From the NCBI RefSeq assembly GCF_002095315.1, contig NZ_MLFN01000009.1, positions 1 through 64,000 on the forward strand: a stretch of 64,000 bases of DNA. The letters run 5' to 3'. The stretch comes from Pantoea conspicua (lineage in GTDB: Bacteria; Pseudomonadota; Gammaproteobacteria; Enterobacterales; Enterobacteriaceae). Below the pieces are notes generated by a model, which made no database searches, was not told the origin of the DNA, and saw only the letters and a list, made by a program, of their open reading frames with translations. Positions 6,398-18,815 of this stretch are shown one piece after another; the first letter of the stretch is position 1, and every line of letters starts with the position of its first letter. A program made the translations under genes and the position numbers.

Positions 6398-7582
6398 TCA
6401 GATAAACAGACCGGCAAAAGCGGCCGACAGCAGGCTCACCAGCGTCGAGCCGTAGACCAGCTTCCAGCCAAAACGTGATACCACGTTGCCCTGCTGCTCG
6501 TTCAGCCCCTTAATGGCACCCGCGACAATGCCGATAGAGGCGAAGTTAGCGAAAGAGACCAGAAACACCGACAGAATACCCAGTCCGCGCGCGCTCATGC
6601 CTGAGGCCACTTTCTGCAGCTCAATCATCGCCACAAACTCATTGGCCACCAGTTTGGTCGCCATGATGCTGGCTGCCTGCAGCGCGTCGGCCTTCGGAAT
6701 GCCAATCAGCCAGGCAAAAGGATAGAACAGATAGCCGAGCAGTTGCTGGAAGCTGTAACCGAACAGGGCGGCAAACAGCGCATTCACGGCCGCGATCAGT
6801 GCAATAAAACCGATCAGCATTGCCAGAATGATCATCGCAACTTTAAACCCTGCCAGAATGTACTCGCCCAGCATCTCAAAGAAGCTCTGCTCTTCATGCA
6901 GTTTATCCAGCGCGATAGGCTGCTCATCCTGGTTTTTCATCGGATTGATGATCGACAGGATAATAAAGGTGCTGAACATGTTAAGCAGCAATGCTGCAAC
7001 CACATACTTTGGTTCAATCATCGACATGTAAGCACCGACAATTGACAGCGAGACGGTGGACATCGCGGTCGCCGCCATGGTGTAAAGCCGGCGCGGCGGA
7101 ATATCGCCCAGAATCCCTTTATAAGCGATGAAGTTTTCCGACTGGCCGAGGATCAGCGTACTGACGGCGTTAAACGACTCCAGCTTACCCATACCGTTAA
7201 TTTTCGACAGCAGGGTACCGACCAGTCGAATCAGCAGCGGCAGGATGCGCCAGTGCTGCAATATCCCGATTAAGGCGGAGATAAAGACAATCGGGCAGAG
7301 GACGCCAAGGAAAATAAACGCCAGTCCCTGTTTGCTCATTCCGCCAAACACGAACTCTGTACCCTGAGCGGCAAAGCCGAGCAGCGTCTCAAAGAAACCC
7401 GCCACCGAACCCACCAGCGCCAGACCACTGGCCGAATGAAGAAAGAACCAACCGAGCGCGGCTTCCACCACAATCAGCTGAATGATAAAGCGCAGGCGAA
7501 TCTGTTTACGGTCATGACTGACCAGCAGCGCAAGGGCGAAAATCACCCCCAGCGCCAGCAGGAAATGAAGAATGGCGGCCAT
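6398..7582 (-). CDS. nupC: Concentrative nucleoside transporter NupC
   Basis: 394 residues beginning [13 protein letters not shown], collinear with E. coli NupC (400 aa). It shares long segments such as [41 protein letters not shown] and [14 protein letters not shown]. About ten membrane helices are evident. NupC imports nucleosides with protons across the inner membrane. An 11-residue N-terminal extension is open, but the ATG at 7582 matches the family start. It lies between the lipoprotein gene and rph, unlike in E. coli, where nupC is elsewhere. CytR, a nucleoside-responsive repressor that controls nupC in E. coli, is encoded at 55976. Confidence 0.9.
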   Translation of the reverse strand: MAAILHFLLALGVIFALALLVSHDRKQIRLRFIIQLIVVEAALGWFFLHSASGLALVGSVAGFFETLLGFAAQGTEFVFGGMSKQGLAFIFLGVLCPIVFISALIGILQHWRILPLLIRLVGTLLSKINGMGKLESFNAVSTLILGQSENFIAYKGILGDIPPRRLYTMAATAMSTVSLSIVGAYMSMIEPKYVVAALLLNMFSTFIILSIINPMKNQDEQPIALDKLHEEQSFFEMLGEYILAGFKVAMIILAMLIGFIALIAAVNALFAALFGYSFQQLLGYLFYPFAWLIGIPKADALQAASIMATKLVANEFVAMIELQKVASGMSARGLGILSVFLVSFANFASIGIVAGAIKGLNEQQGNVVSRFGWKLVYGSTLVSLLSAAFAGLFI

Positions 7583-7667
7583 AGTTTTTTTAATCAGAAT
7601 GAAAGGAACGCGCATTTAGCCACAGTCAGCGGTGAATTTCATCTGATGATGCGGCGGGCAGGCGTAA

Positions 7668-7696
7668 GAGACAGCGGGCAAGGAAGTCCGTATAAT
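7668..7696 (+). promoter_or_regulatory. Probable rph-pyrE promoter
   Basis: A consensus -10 TATAAT at 7691-7696 lies 35 bases before the rph start. GAGACA at 7668-7673 is a modest -35 at 17-base spacing. Confidence 0.55.
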
Positions 7697-7730
7697 GCGC
7701 AGCCAATCATTAGCAAGCCGGAGATTACCC

Positions 7731-8447
7731 ATGCGTCCAGCAGGCCGTAGCGCACAACAGGTGCGCCCAGTCACATTGACCCGCAATTACACCAAACACG
7801 CAGAGGGTTCCGTTCTGGTGGAATTCGGCGAAACCAAAGTGCTCTGCACTGCCTCCGTAGACGAAGGGGTTCCGCGTTTTCTTAAAGGCCAGGGCCAGGG
7901 CTGGGTTACCGCCGAGTATGGCATGCTGCCGCGCTCGACCCACAGCCGCATGGCGCGTGAAGCCGCAAAAGGCAAACAGGGTGGACGTACGCTGGAAATT
8001 CAGCGCCTGATCGCCCGTTCGCTGCGTGCCGCAGTGGATTTAAAAGCGCTGGGTGAATTTACCATTACACTCGACTGTGACGTTATTCAGGCCGATGGCG
8101 GCACCCGCACCGCCTCTATTACCGGTGCCTGCGTGGCGCTGGCCGATGCGCTGAACAAGCTGGTTGCCAGCGGCAAGCTGAAGGCCAACCCGATGAAAGG
8201 GATGGTGGCGGCCATTTCAGTCGGCATCGTCAAGGGCGAAGCGCTGTGCGATCTGGAATACGTTGAAGACTCCGCGGCAGAAACCGACATGAACGTGGTG
8301 ATGATGGAAGATGGCCGCATGATTGAGGTGCAGGGCACCGCAGAAGGCGAGCCGTTCAGCCACGAAGAGCTGCTGACGCTACTGGCGCTGGCACGCGGCG
8401 GAATTGAAGAGTTAATTCAGGCGCAGAAAGCGGCACTGGAAAATTGA
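7731..8447 (+). CDS. rph: RNase PH
   Basis: 238 residues, the standard length, starting [18 protein letters not shown]. Phosphorolytic exoribonuclease signatures are intact: [29 protein letters not shown] and [11 protein letters not shown]. It trims tRNA 3' ends with phosphate. The gene is full length, unlike the frameshifted rph of E. coli K-12, so polar effects on pyrE are not expected. It is followed by the pyrE attenuator and pyrE. Confidence 0.96.
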   Translation: MRPAGRSAQQVRPVTLTRNYTKHAEGSVLVEFGETKVLCTASVDEGVPRFLKGQGQGWVTAEYGMLPRSTHSRMAREAAKGKQGGRTLEIQRLIARSLRAAVDLKALGEFTITLDCDVIQADGGTRTASITGACVALADALNKLVASGKLKANPMKGMVAAISVGIVKGEALCDLEYVEDSAAETDMNVVMMEDGRMIEVQGTAEGEPFSHEELLTLLALARGGIEELIQAQKAALEN

Positions 8448-8454
8448 TGTAACA

Positions 8455-8480
8455 GGCGACCACAGAGTCGCCTTTTCTTT
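8455..8480 (+). terminator. pyrE attenuator
   Basis: The stem GGCGAC (8455-8460) / GTCGCC (8467-8472) is followed by TTTTCTTT between rph and pyrE. In E. coli this intercistronic attenuator links pyrE readthrough to UTP level and coupled translation of rph; the layout here is the same. Confidence 0.8.
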
Positions 8481-8496
8481 ATTTGAGGAGTGAGAA

Positions 8497-9138
8497 ATGA
8501 AAGCCTGGCAGCGTCAGTTTATTGAATTCGCCCTGAACAAGCAGGTGCTGAAGTTCGGTGAGTTCACTTTAAAGTCCGGGCGTAAAAGCCCCTATTTCTT
8601 TAATGCCGGTCTGTTTAACAGCGGACGGGATTTAGCGCTGCTGGGACGCTTCTACGCGCAGGCGCTGGTGGATGGCGGCGTCGATTTCGATCTGCTGTTT
8701 GGTCCGGCCTACAAAGGAATTCCGATTGCCACTACCACGGCGGTGGCGCTGGCCGATCATCACGACCGCGACGTGCCTTACTGCTTTAACCGTAAAGAGG
8801 CCAAAGATCACGGTGAAGGCGGGTTACTGGTCGGCAGTCCCCTGCAGGGCAAAGTGATGCTGGTAGATGATGTGATCACCGCCGGGACCGCGATTCGTGA
8901 GTCGATGGATATTATCAATGCGCACAAGGCGACGCTGGCCGGCGTGCTGGTTTCGCTTGATCGCCAGGAACGTGGGCGCGGAGAGATGTCAGCGATTCAG
9001 GAAGTGGAGCGCGACTATCACTGTACCGTGACGGCGATCATTACCCTGACTGACCTGATTACGTGGCTGGAAGAGAAACCGGAGATGGCCGACCACCTGG
9101 CCCAGGTTCGGGCATATCAAAAAGCCTACGGTATCTGA
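8497..9138 (+). CDS. pyrE: Orotate phosphoribosyltransferase
   Basis: 213 residues, as in E. coli. The PRPP-binding motif [13 protein letters not shown] is at residues 120-132, and [15 protein letters not shown] and [13 protein letters not shown] form the orotate site. It converts orotate and PRPP to OMP in pyrimidine synthesis. A GAGGAG site lies ahead of the ATG. It is translated from the rph transcript through the attenuator and is convergent with slmA. Confidence 0.97.
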   Translation: MKAWQRQFIEFALNKQVLKFGEFTLKSGRKSPYFFNAGLFNSGRDLALLGRFYAQALVDGGVDFDLLFGPAYKGIPIATTTAVALADHHDRDVPYCFNRKEAKDHGEGGLLVGSPLQGKVMLVDDVITAGTAIRESMDIINAHKATLAGVLVSLDRQERGRGEMSAIQEVERDYHCTVTAIITLTDLITWLEEKPEMADHLAQVRAYQKAYGI

Positions 9139-9170
9139 CACAGAAGGCGGGCGCGATGCCCGCCTTCTCG

Positions 9171-9767
9171 TTATGCCAGCTGAGCGGCAATCAGCGGCCA
9201 GCGAGCCTCGAAGTCTGCGGTCGGACTAAAGCGGAACTCCGAACGGACATAGCGCGACAGCAAGCCTTCACAAAACGCCAGCAGCTGACTTGCCAGCAGC
9301 GTTTCGTCAGCCTGAAAGCCTTCGCCTTCACGCATTTTGCGCTCACGCATCACCTGACGCAGCTGCACTTCAATCCGCTCGAACAGCTGATTGATGCGAC
9401 CCTGCAGGCGATCCTGCTCAAACATCAGCGCATGGCCGGTCAGTATCCGCGTCAGCCCCGGATTACGCTCACCAAATCCCAGAATCAGTTGCACGATCAG
9501 ACGCAGGCGCGTCATGGTCTCTTTCTCATCTTTCAGGATCAGATTGATGCGGGTAATCAGACTGTCTTCGATAAACTCAATCAGGCTGTCGAACATCCGT
9601 GTTTTACTGGGGAAGTGACGATAGAGCGCCGCTTCTGACACGCCGACCGTGGCTGCCAGTTTGGCCGTGGTAATGCGTTGACTGCCATCACCCGACTCCA
9701 GCATTTGCGCCAGCGCCTGCAAAATCTCTTCGCGACGATTTCGCTTCGCGACTTTTTTTTCTGCCAT
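9171..9767 (-). CDS. slmA: Nucleoid occlusion factor SlmA
   Basis: 198 residues, normal length. It has a TetR-type DNA-binding domain ([24 protein letters not shown], ~residues 35-60) and a helical C-terminal domain. SlmA bound to DNA blocks FtsZ ring assembly over the nucleoid. Its place between pyrE and dut is conserved in enterobacteria. The N-terminus [19 protein letters not shown] matches orthologs. Confidence 0.96.
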   Translation of the reverse strand: MAEKKVAKRNRREEILQALAQMLESGDGSQRITTAKLAATVGVSEAALYRHFPSKTRMFDSLIEFIEDSLITRINLILKDEKETMTRLRLIVQLILGFGERNPGLTRILTGHALMFEQDRLQGRINQLFERIEVQLRQVMRERKMREGEGFQADETLLASQLLAFCEGLLSRYVRSEFRFSPTADFEARWPLIAAQLA

Positions 9768-9886
9768 GACCTTAAAGACCCCTGAAATTCACCTTAAACA
9801 GGCAACACCTACGCATCTGCCATAAGCACAGGTCTTATGGCGATGAGAAAAAAATAATTGGCGTAAGTGAAAATCGGTAGCGTTGG

Positions 9887-10345
9887 TTATTGACGGCCTG
9901 AGTGACCGAAGCCGCCTTCGCCGCGCAAGCTGGCGTCGAAGTCTTCAACCAGATTAAATTCGGCCTGCACCACCGGTACAAAGACCAGTTGTGCCATGCG
10001 ATCGCCCGGCTGCAGCGAGAAGCTTTCCTGACCGCGATTCCAGACCGAGACCATGAGCTGTCCCTGATAATCGGAGTCAATCAGTCCCACCAGGTTACCC
10101 AGTACAATGCCGTGCTTATGGCCAAGGCCCGAGCGAGGCAGAATCACCGCAGCCAGGTCGGGATCGGCAATGTGAATGGCCAGGCCAGTTGGAACCAGCG
10201 TGGTGGTGCCTGGCGCGATGTCGAGAACATCGTCGATACAGGCGCGTAAATCTAACCCAGCGGAACCCGAGGTGGCGTAGGTCGGCAACGGAAATTCTTT
10301 GCCGACGCGCGCATCCAGGATTTTAACGTCTATTTTTTTCATCAT
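9887..10345 (-). CDS. dut: dUTP pyrophosphatase
   Basis: 152 residues with the trimeric dUTPase motifs [21 protein letters not shown] and the C-terminal [12 protein letters not shown], which closes over the active site. It hydrolyses dUTP to dUMP, keeping uracil out of DNA. Adjacent ATG codons exist at 10345 and 10342; either may be used. The start overlaps the 3' end of coaBC by 23 bases, suggesting co-translation. The order coaBC-dut-slmA is the enterobacterial one. Confidence 0.96.
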   Translation of the reverse strand: MMKKIDVKILDARVGKEFPLPTYATSGSAGLDLRACIDDVLDIAPGTTTLVPTGLAIHIADPDLAAVILPRSGLGHKHGIVLGNLVGLIDSDYQGQLMVSVWNRGQESFSLQPGDRMAQLVFVPVVQAEFNLVEDFDASLRGEGGFGHSGRQ

Positions 10346-11543
10346 AACGGCTGACAATCTCGTCTAATAATTGTTGGCCAAGGAGAGTCTTATCGCTGAG
10401 CGGTAAGCGCTTTTCTCCATCCTGCCAAAAAAGGTGAAGAGCATTGGTGTCGCTATTGAACCCTTGTCCGGCTTTAGCAACGTCGTTAGCGCAGATCAGA
10501 TCCAGATTCTTGCGCACCCGTTTTTGCCGGGCGTATTCTTCCACATTCTGGGTTTCAGCGGCAAATCCAACCACGAAGGGCCGGTGCTCCTGTAACGCGG
10601 CGACGCCGGCAACAATATCGGGATTCTTTATCAGTTGCAGCGTGACGTTATCATCGCCGCCCTGTTTCTTGATTTTTTCGGCCGCAATATCGGCTGCCCG
10701 GTAGTCTGCCACGGCTGCGCTTGCAATGAAAATATGTTGTCTGTCTATCTCGCTCATCACCGCCGCCTGCATCTCCAGCGCGCTGGTGACATCAACCCGT
10801 TTTACGCCAGCCGGCGCAGACAGCGTCACCGGTCCGCTGACCAGCGTGACCGTTGCCCCGCGACGCGCCGCTGCCGCCGCAATAGCAAAGCCCATCTTAC
10901 CGGAGCTGTGGTTAGAGATATAACGCACCGGGTCCAGCGCCTCGCGGGTCGGTCCGGCGGTAATCATAATGTTGAGATGTTGCAGATCGTTGACGGGAGC
11001 GGCCCACTCTACCGCATGGTCCACAATCGCCAGCGGGTCCAGCATCCGGCCTGGTCCGACATCGCCACAGGCCTGGCTGCCGCTGTCCGGTCCCCAAATC
11101 AATACGCCACGCTGCTGAAGCACCTGCAGGTTGTGCTGGGTGACGGCTGCGCGATACATCTGTTGATTCATGGCTGGCACCACCGCAACCGGTGCCGCAG
11201 TCGCTAACACGGCGGTAGTCACCAGATCGTTGGCCATGCCGGCGGTAATTCGGGCAATCAGGTCGGCGGTGGCCGGAGCCAGCACGATTAAATCAGCCCA
11301 TTTCGCCAGCTCAATATGTCCCATTGCCGCTTCTGCTGCCGGGTCGAGCAGATCGTTAAATACCGGATAGCCGGACACAGCCTGCAGGCTGAGCGGCGTA
11401 ATAAAGGCTTTCGCCCCGTCCGTCATCATCACGCGGACATCGGCGCCGCGATCGCGCAGGCGCCGCACCAGCTCAGGTGCTTTATAGGCAGCAATACCGC
11501 CGCTCACGCCAAGAAGAATTTTTTTACCGGCTAATCCCATCAT
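10323..11543 (-). CDS. coaBC: Bifunctional CoaBC (PPC decarboxylase / PPC synthetase)
   Basis: 406 residues. The N-terminal flavoprotein domain (CoaC) shows [22 protein letters not shown] and the substrate-clamp [13 protein letters not shown]. The C-terminal CoaB domain shows [25 protein letters not shown] and the AAEKIKKQ lysine segment. Together they convert phosphopantothenate to phosphopantetheine in CoA synthesis; CoaD, the next enzyme, is encoded at 13921. It is divergent from radC. Confidence 0.96.
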   Translation of the reverse strand: MMGLAGKKILLGVSGGIAAYKAPELVRRLRDRGADVRVMMTDGAKAFITPLSLQAVSGYPVFNDLLDPAAEAAMGHIELAKWADLIVLAPATADLIARITAGMANDLVTTAVLATAAPVAVVPAMNQQMYRAAVTQHNLQVLQQRGVLIWGPDSGSQACGDVGPGRMLDPLAIVDHAVEWAAPVNDLQHLNIMITAGPTREALDPVRYISNHSSGKMGFAIAAAAARRGATVTLVSGPVTLSAPAGVKRVDVTSALEMQAAVMSEIDRQHIFIASAAVADYRAADIAAEKIKKQGGDDNVTLQLIKNPDIVAGVAALQEHRPFVVGFAAETQNVEEYARQKRVRKNLDLICANDVAKAGQGFNSDTNALHLFWQDGEKRLPLSDKTLLGQQLLDEIVSRYDEKNRR

Positions 11544-11723
11544 GATGCTGGCCTCACTAAGCTGTCTGCCGCCTGCGGCGGCGAATGCACGGACTTTATC
11601 ACAAAACCGGTGACACGCCTTTTCACTGCCTGCGTTTGCGAGCCATCTCGAAAAAAGTCACGCTGCCGATGGTGGCGTGCTGCCGGATACGTCACCCTAA
11701 GGTTCGCTTCAGGGAGATTGCAG

Positions 11724-12380
11724 ATGAAAAATATGGCACCGCGGGAGAAGCTGCAGCAACAAGGCGCACCGGCGCTGAGTGACATTGAGCTGCTGGCCTT
11801 ATTTCTGCGCACCGGCACGCCGGGGCAGAATGTAATGGCGCTGGCGCAACAGATACTGCAGGAGTTTGGCTCGCTCTATCACATCATGACCGCCAGCAAA
11901 GAGGCCTTCCGCGGTATCAAGGGTGTGGGTGATGCCAAGCTGGCACAGCTGCACGCCATTGCAGAACTGGCGAAGCGCTTTTTCGCCAGCCAGCTGGCTC
12001 GTGAGAGCACCATGGAGAATCCTCAGATCACGCGACACTATCTGCAGAGTCTGTTAGCGCATCAGGAACGTGAGATTTTTATGGTGCTGTTTCTTGATAA
12101 TCAGCATCGCGTGCTGGTGGCGAAAAAAATGTTCTCGGGCTCAATTAACAGTGTTGAGGTCCACCCGCGCGAGATTGTGCGTGAGGCGCTCAAAGCGAAT
12201 GCCGCCGCCCTGATTCTGGCGCACAATCACCCTTCCGGTATGGCAGAACCGAGCCGGGCAGACCGCGATGTCACCCGAAAAGTGGGTGAAGCCTGCCAGT
12301 TGCTCGACATTCGTCTGCTCGATCATCTGGTGATAGGTCATGGCCAATATGTCTCCTTTGCTGAGCGAGGCTGGCTTTAA
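11724..12380 (+). CDS. radC: RadC-family JAB/MPN domain protein
   Basis: 218 residues from an ATG preceded by AGGGAG; an upstream in-frame extension to 11610 lacks family similarity. A helix-hairpin-helix region ([15 protein letters not shown]) is followed by the JAMM metal-binding motif (EVHPREI, then [15 protein letters not shown]). The C-terminus [13 protein letters not shown] is conserved. Once linked to DNA repair, its role is unsettled. It lies upstream of rpmB as in E. coli. The family's usual Mg chromosomal context is unchanged. Confidence 0.92.
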   Translation: MKNMAPREKLQQQGAPALSDIELLALFLRTGTPGQNVMALAQQILQEFGSLYHIMTASKEAFRGIKGVGDAKLAQLHAIAELAKRFFASQLARESTMENPQITRHYLQSLLAHQEREIFMVLFLDNQHRVLVAKKMFSGSINSVEVHPREIVREALKANAAALILAHNHPSGMAEPSRADRDVTRKVGEACQLLDIRLLDHLVIGHGQYVSFAERGWL

Positions 12381-12448
12381 CTCAGGAAAAAATCGCGCCA
12401 GGTGGCGGCTTTTTACCCGATCATTCGGGATCTTTATCTGTTCGGGAC

Positions 12449-12477
12449 TTGAGCACTTGGGCTGAGCGGCGTATACT
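12449..12477 (+). promoter_or_regulatory. rpmB promoter
   Basis: TTGAGC (12449-12454) and TATACT (12472-12477) are separated by exactly 17 bases. This near-consensus sigma-70 promoter would start transcription around 12484, leaving a leader of about 137 bases. Confidence 0.8.
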
Positions 12478-12497
12478 ACGCCACCTTTGAGAATCTC

Positions 12498-12577
12498 GGG
12501 TTTGGCGGTTAGGCCAGCTTAGCGGGTTCCATGGAACTCGCCTGGCGGGCTGCAAGCCTGACGAGGCGGCCAAAACC
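12498..12577 (+). promoter_or_regulatory. Structured 5' leader of rpmB-rpmG
   Basis: The leader can fold into an outer stem (GGGTTTGGC at 12498-12506 with GCCAAAACC at 12569-12577, one bulged A) enclosing a hairpin at 12523-12540 (GGTTCC/GGAACT) and another at 12547-12559 (GGGCT/AGCCT). Such multi-branched leaders are common autoregulatory sites for ribosomal protein operons. The regulator is not shown by the sequence. Confidence 0.45.
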
Positions 12578-12599
12578 TAATTTTTAAAGCTCGAGCTGA

Positions 12600-12857
<258 letters not shown>

Positions 12858-12874
12858 TCGTACTAAGGAACTGA

Positions 12875-13045
<171 letters not shown>

Positions 13046-13060
13046 TTTTAGTGTTCTGCT

Positions 13061-13087
13061 AAAAACCCGGCTCCGGCCGGGTTTTTT
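13061..13087 (+). terminator. rpmBG terminator
   Basis: AAACCCGGC / GCCGGGTTT hairpin with a TCCG loop, followed by TTTTTTGTTT. Confidence 0.9.
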
Positions 13088-13114
13088 GTTTGTGCAATAC
13101 GCTGAGGAGAGGTT

Positions 13115-15172
<2,058 letters not shown>

Positions 15173-15173
<1 letters not shown>

Positions 15174-16447
15174 CAGTGGGACCGTGGCGGCAGATGAGGT
15201 TCGAGTAACTGTAGCAGGCGTTGCAATGCGCCCTGATTCTGGTGCAACACGTCCACCGCGTGACGTCCGTAGTAGCGGCGATAATCATCATCCTGCAGCA
15301 GGTTGGTGACCTCTTTTTCCAGCGAAATCACGTCGGTGACGGTAATCAGCCCCTGGCCTTCCTGCAGTTTGCTGCAGATATCTTTGAAGTTCCAGGTGTG
15401 CGGTCCCATCAGTACCGGAATCGCATGTGCGGCGGGCTCCAGAGGGTTATGACCGCCTCGTTCAACCAGGCTGCCACCGACAAATGCCAGGTCGGCAATG
15501 CCATACAGCAGCATCAGTTCGCCCATTGAGTCGCCAATCACCACCTGAGTTGAACCGGACGGAATCTCGCCGCTGCTGCGCAGGATGAAGCTGAAGTTGC
15601 GCTGTTGCGTCAGTTCACGGGCATCGTTGAAGCGCTCAGGATGACGGGGTACCAGAATCAGTAGCAGGTCCGGGAAAGACTGCAGTAACCGGCGGTGCGC
15701 ATCCAGCACGATCGCCTCTTCGCCTTCATGAGTGCTGGTCGCAATCCATACCGGGCGGCGCGGCGCCCATTGACGGCGCAGGGTGACGGCTCTGGCCGCC
15801 AGCTCTGGCGTCACCGAAATATCAAATTTCAGGCTGCCGGTAATCGCCAGATGGGAGCGCTTGAGGCCCAGTTCGAGGAACCGGTCACCATCTTCGCTAT
15901 TCTGCGCCGCAATCAGGGTGATGCTTTGTAACAGCCTGCGCATGAATTTGCCCAGCTTACGGTAGCCTTTGGCGGAACGGGCCGAAAGACGGGCATTGGC
16001 GATCACCAGCGGAATATTGCGCTGGTGGAGAATGCGGATGATATTGGGCCACAGCTCGGTTTCCATGATGATCACCAGTCTTGGGTTGACCGTATCAAGG
16101 AAACGATTAATCGAGCCCGGCAGATCATAGGGCAGGTAAACATGGTGCACATCTTTGCCAAACGCAGACTGCGCTCGTTCTGAACCGGTTGGCGTCATGG
16201 TCGTCACGGTGATGGGCAGAGTAGGATAACGATGACGCAACGCACGCACTAACGGGATCGCCGCCAGCGTTTCGCCGACCGAGACCGAGTGCAACACAAT
16301 GCCGTCTGGCTTTACTTTGCCGACACAATAGCCGTAACGCTCCGCCCAGCGTTTGCGGTAGGCGGGCGCTTTGCGACCGCGCAGCCACAGGCGCAGCCAA
16401 ATCAGTGGCTGAATAAGATAGAGCAGTGCGGTGTAAATAGTCGTCAT
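15173..16447 (-). CDS. waaA: Kdo transferase
   Basis: 424 residues. A short N-terminal membrane anchor ([18 protein letters not shown]) is followed by [36 protein letters not shown] and [17 protein letters not shown], all WaaA/GT30 features. It adds two Kdo residues to lipid IVA at the inner membrane, the step before heptosylation by WaaC and WaaF encoded upstream. Ninety-two bases separate it from the wabG-like gene; a separate promoter is possible there. Confidence 0.96.
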
Positions 16448-16539
16448 AGTTACCGTTACGACATGTTCGCGTCTAAAAACAGATTAAAATCAGATGGCGG
16501 CATGTTATCAGAAACCCTGCATCCACTCATCCCACATTG

Positions 16540-17673
16540 TCAGTTGCTTCGCAGCACGTGCTGATACAACGATGTCAGCGACTCTGCCAGTCGCTGTGGC
16601 CCATAAGGCTCAATTCTGCGCCGCGCGGCTTCACCCATACGTGAGTCGTCACAAAGCGCCGGTATTGCCTGAATCGCCTGACGCAGTCCATCGATATCCA
16701 GCGCATCACAAACGAAACCTTCCTGACCGGCAGTAATAAATTCCGCGCCGCCGCAACCGGTACTGGTGATCACCGGCAAGCCACAGGCCATTGCTTCCAG
16801 CACCACATTCGGGAAAGGATCGTAGAGCGTAGGCAGCAGTAGCCCATCGGCCGCATGGTAAAACGGCTGCACATCCTGCTGCACGCCGACAAACCGCAGA
16901 CGATCCAGGCAGTTGTGCTGATTCGCCAGCTGCTGATAGCGCTGCAGCTGTTTATCCTGACCGACCACAATCAGATAACGATTGCTGCCAGCCAGCGCTT
17001 CAATCGCCGCTTTCAGCCCTTTACGCTCAAACCCGGAGCCAACATAGATCAGCACGGTCGCGCTATCGGGCAGCGATAACTGCTGACGAGTCGCGTGGCG
17101 TGTGGCTTCCGTCGCGGGCTGAAAACGGCTGGCGTCGATGGCGTTATGAATGACGTGGATTTTTTCGGCGCCGAGCGAGAAGCAACGCAAAATGTCGCGT
17201 TTCACCATCTCTGAATTACAGATCACCGCTTTCAGCGTCGGTGAATTGAACATCTCTGCTTCCGCCTGCAGCACATAGCGATGGTACGGGCTGAGACGGG
17301 CGCTCAGGCGCTGCATAGGTGAAACAATGCGTGCTCGCTGCTCCAGCCAGACACGGTGAACGCCATCACCAGCGCGAAAGATGTCACAGCCAGCGATACG
17401 CTCATGGCTTTGCACGATATCGAACTTTTCCCGTTCCCAGCAGGCGCGTGCCGCAAGGGCAAAACCGCGCTCGCGAGAGACACGGCCCAGCTTCGATGGG
17501 TTACAGATATGCAGATGCCAGTCCGGATTTGGCGTGCCCTGCCAGCTACGGGTAATGATGTTGAGATCGAGCTGCTCGCTACCCAGCGCCTCCAGCGCGC
17601 GTGAGATAAAGCGCTCTGCTCCGCCGTCAGGCCGGTATTTTTGCCGGACAATCGCCAGCCGTAACTTACTCAT
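16540..17673 (-). CDS. wabG: LPS core GT4 glycosyltransferase, WabG-like
   Basis: 377 residues in a GT-B fold. The start (MSKLRLAIVRQKYRPDGGAE) and the sequence QSHERI-GCD-RAGDGVHR resemble WabG of Klebsiella/Serratia, which attaches galacturonic acid to heptose II. The donor-binding region LPTLYDPFPNVVLEAMACGLPVITS is clear. E. coli WaaG is more distant. A WabG role fits the absence of the heptose kinase WaaP, since GalA replaces core phosphate in those genera. It overlaps waaQ by 8 bases. Symbol given with moderate confidence. Confidence 0.75.
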   Translation of the reverse strand: MSKLRLAIVRQKYRPDGGAERFISRALEALGSEQLDLNIITRSWQGTPNPDWHLHICNPSKLGRVSRERGFALAARACWEREKFDIVQSHERIAGCDIFRAGDGVHRVWLEQRARIVSPMQRLSARLSPYHRYVLQAEAEMFNSPTLKAVICNSEMVKRDILRCFSLGAEKIHVIHNAIDASRFQPATEATRHATRQQLSLPDSATVLIYVGSGFERKGLKAAIEALAGSNRYLIVVGQDKQLQRYQQLANQHNCLDRLRFVGVQQDVQPFYHAADGLLLPTLYDPFPNVVLEAMACGLPVITSTGCGGAEFITAGQEGFVCDALDIDGLRQAIQAIPALCDDSRMGEAARRRIEPYGPQRLAESLTSLYQHVLRSN

Positions 17674-18742
17674 TCAGATAGCTCCTTGCCGCCGCGACTA
17701 CATCCTTAACCGGGATAGCAGAGAGATAACGCTGATCAGTTTTGGTATCAATCGAATCCGGTGAAGGCAGTGGACCATAATCGCCCGCCCAGATGACATG
17801 ATTATTGTCGCCCCAGGGACGCCAGTGCTGCAGTTTGGTCGGACCAAACAGCGCGATGCAGGGCGTATCCAGTGCTGCCGCCATATGCATCGGGGCAGAG
17901 TCGACGCCAATAAACAACCTGGCATGGTCGATCAGCGCCGCCAGCTGCGGCAGGGTGAACTGGCCTGCCAGTGACACCACATGCGGCGAGGTACACAGCG
18001 CCTGAATGCGCGCGATCATCGCCAGTTCGTGTTTATCCGGCCCGGCGGTCAGGATGACCGGACGTTGTGGCTGCGCCAGCAGATCGATGGTGGCGGCAAC
18101 GCTCTCTTCTTCCCAGCATTTGAAACCCCAGCGTGACGTCGGCTGCACCACGATAAACGGTGAAGCGATCTGCTTCTCCGCCAGTCTGGCGAGCACGTTT
18201 TGTTGATCGGCAGCGCTGTAGTGCATCGATACCCGGGCCCCCTCGCTGCTGATGCCTAGCGGTGCCAGCGCGGACATATTCTGCTCCACGGTGTGCAGCT
18301 TGTTGTGATCGTGAGTGGGCACCAGCCGGTTATGGCACAGGCGCCACAGCAGGTTATCGCGCTTTTTAAAGGCGAAACCGATGCGCAGCGGCGCAGCAGA
18401 AAGAAGGGTAATCAGGGCGGCACGCCATTGATCGGCAAGATTAATTACCAGATCGTAATGACAACCCCGTACCGCACGAATCAGGTCAATTTCATGACCC
18501 AGCTTGCGCCAGCCGCCTTGCTGCTTCCATTTACGGTCGATGACGTGCAGATGGCGGATATCCGGATGCGCTTCCAGCATCGGGCGCGTTTCCTGATAGA
18601 GCAACACGTCGATACTGGCCTGCGGATAACGCTGACGAAGCGCGTTAATCGCCGGCGTCGTCAGCAGCATGTCGCCATGATGGCGCAGCTTAATAAGCAA
18701 TATGTTTTGCGGAGAGACGTTTGCTGGAGTCGGACTGGCCAT
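17666..18742 (-). CDS. waaQ: LPS core heptosyltransferase III
   Basis: 358 residues from the ATG at 18742. A GT9 fold: ILLIKLRHHGDMLLTTPAIN at the N-terminus, VVQPTSRWGFKCW, and DSAPMHMAAALDTPCIALFGPTKLQHWRPWG. WaaQ adds heptose III to heptose II. A plausible promoter (TTATCC, 16 bases, TACAAT) sits in the 67-base gap to waaH. No RfaH ops element was seen there. Confidence 0.9.
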   Translation of the reverse strand: MASPTPANVSPQNILLIKLRHHGDMLLTTPAINALRQRYPQASIDVLLYQETRPMLEAHPDIRHLHVIDRKWKQQGGWRKLGHEIDLIRAVRGCHYDLVINLADQWRAALITLLSAAPLRIGFAFKKRDNLLWRLCHNRLVPTHDHNKLHTVEQNMSALAPLGISSEGARVSMHYSAADQQNVLARLAEKQIASPFIVVQPTSRWGFKCWEEESVAATIDLLAQPQRPVILTAGPDKHELAMIARIQALCTSPHVVSLAGQFTLPQLAALIDHARLFIGVDSAPMHMAAALDTPCIALFGPTKLQHWRPWGDNNHVIWAGDYGPLPSPDSIDTKTDQRYLSAIPVKDVVAAARSYLNE

Positions 18743-18815
18743 AAACAATTGTTCTCAAATTTTAGTGAACCGATTGTAGGGCAAACCCTTTTTAGGATAA
18801 AGCCAGCCTCAAGGG

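Noticed and set aside
18743-18815. RfaH ops/JUMPstart element upstream of waaQ
   Set aside because: No GGCGGTAGC-type sequence was found in the gap.
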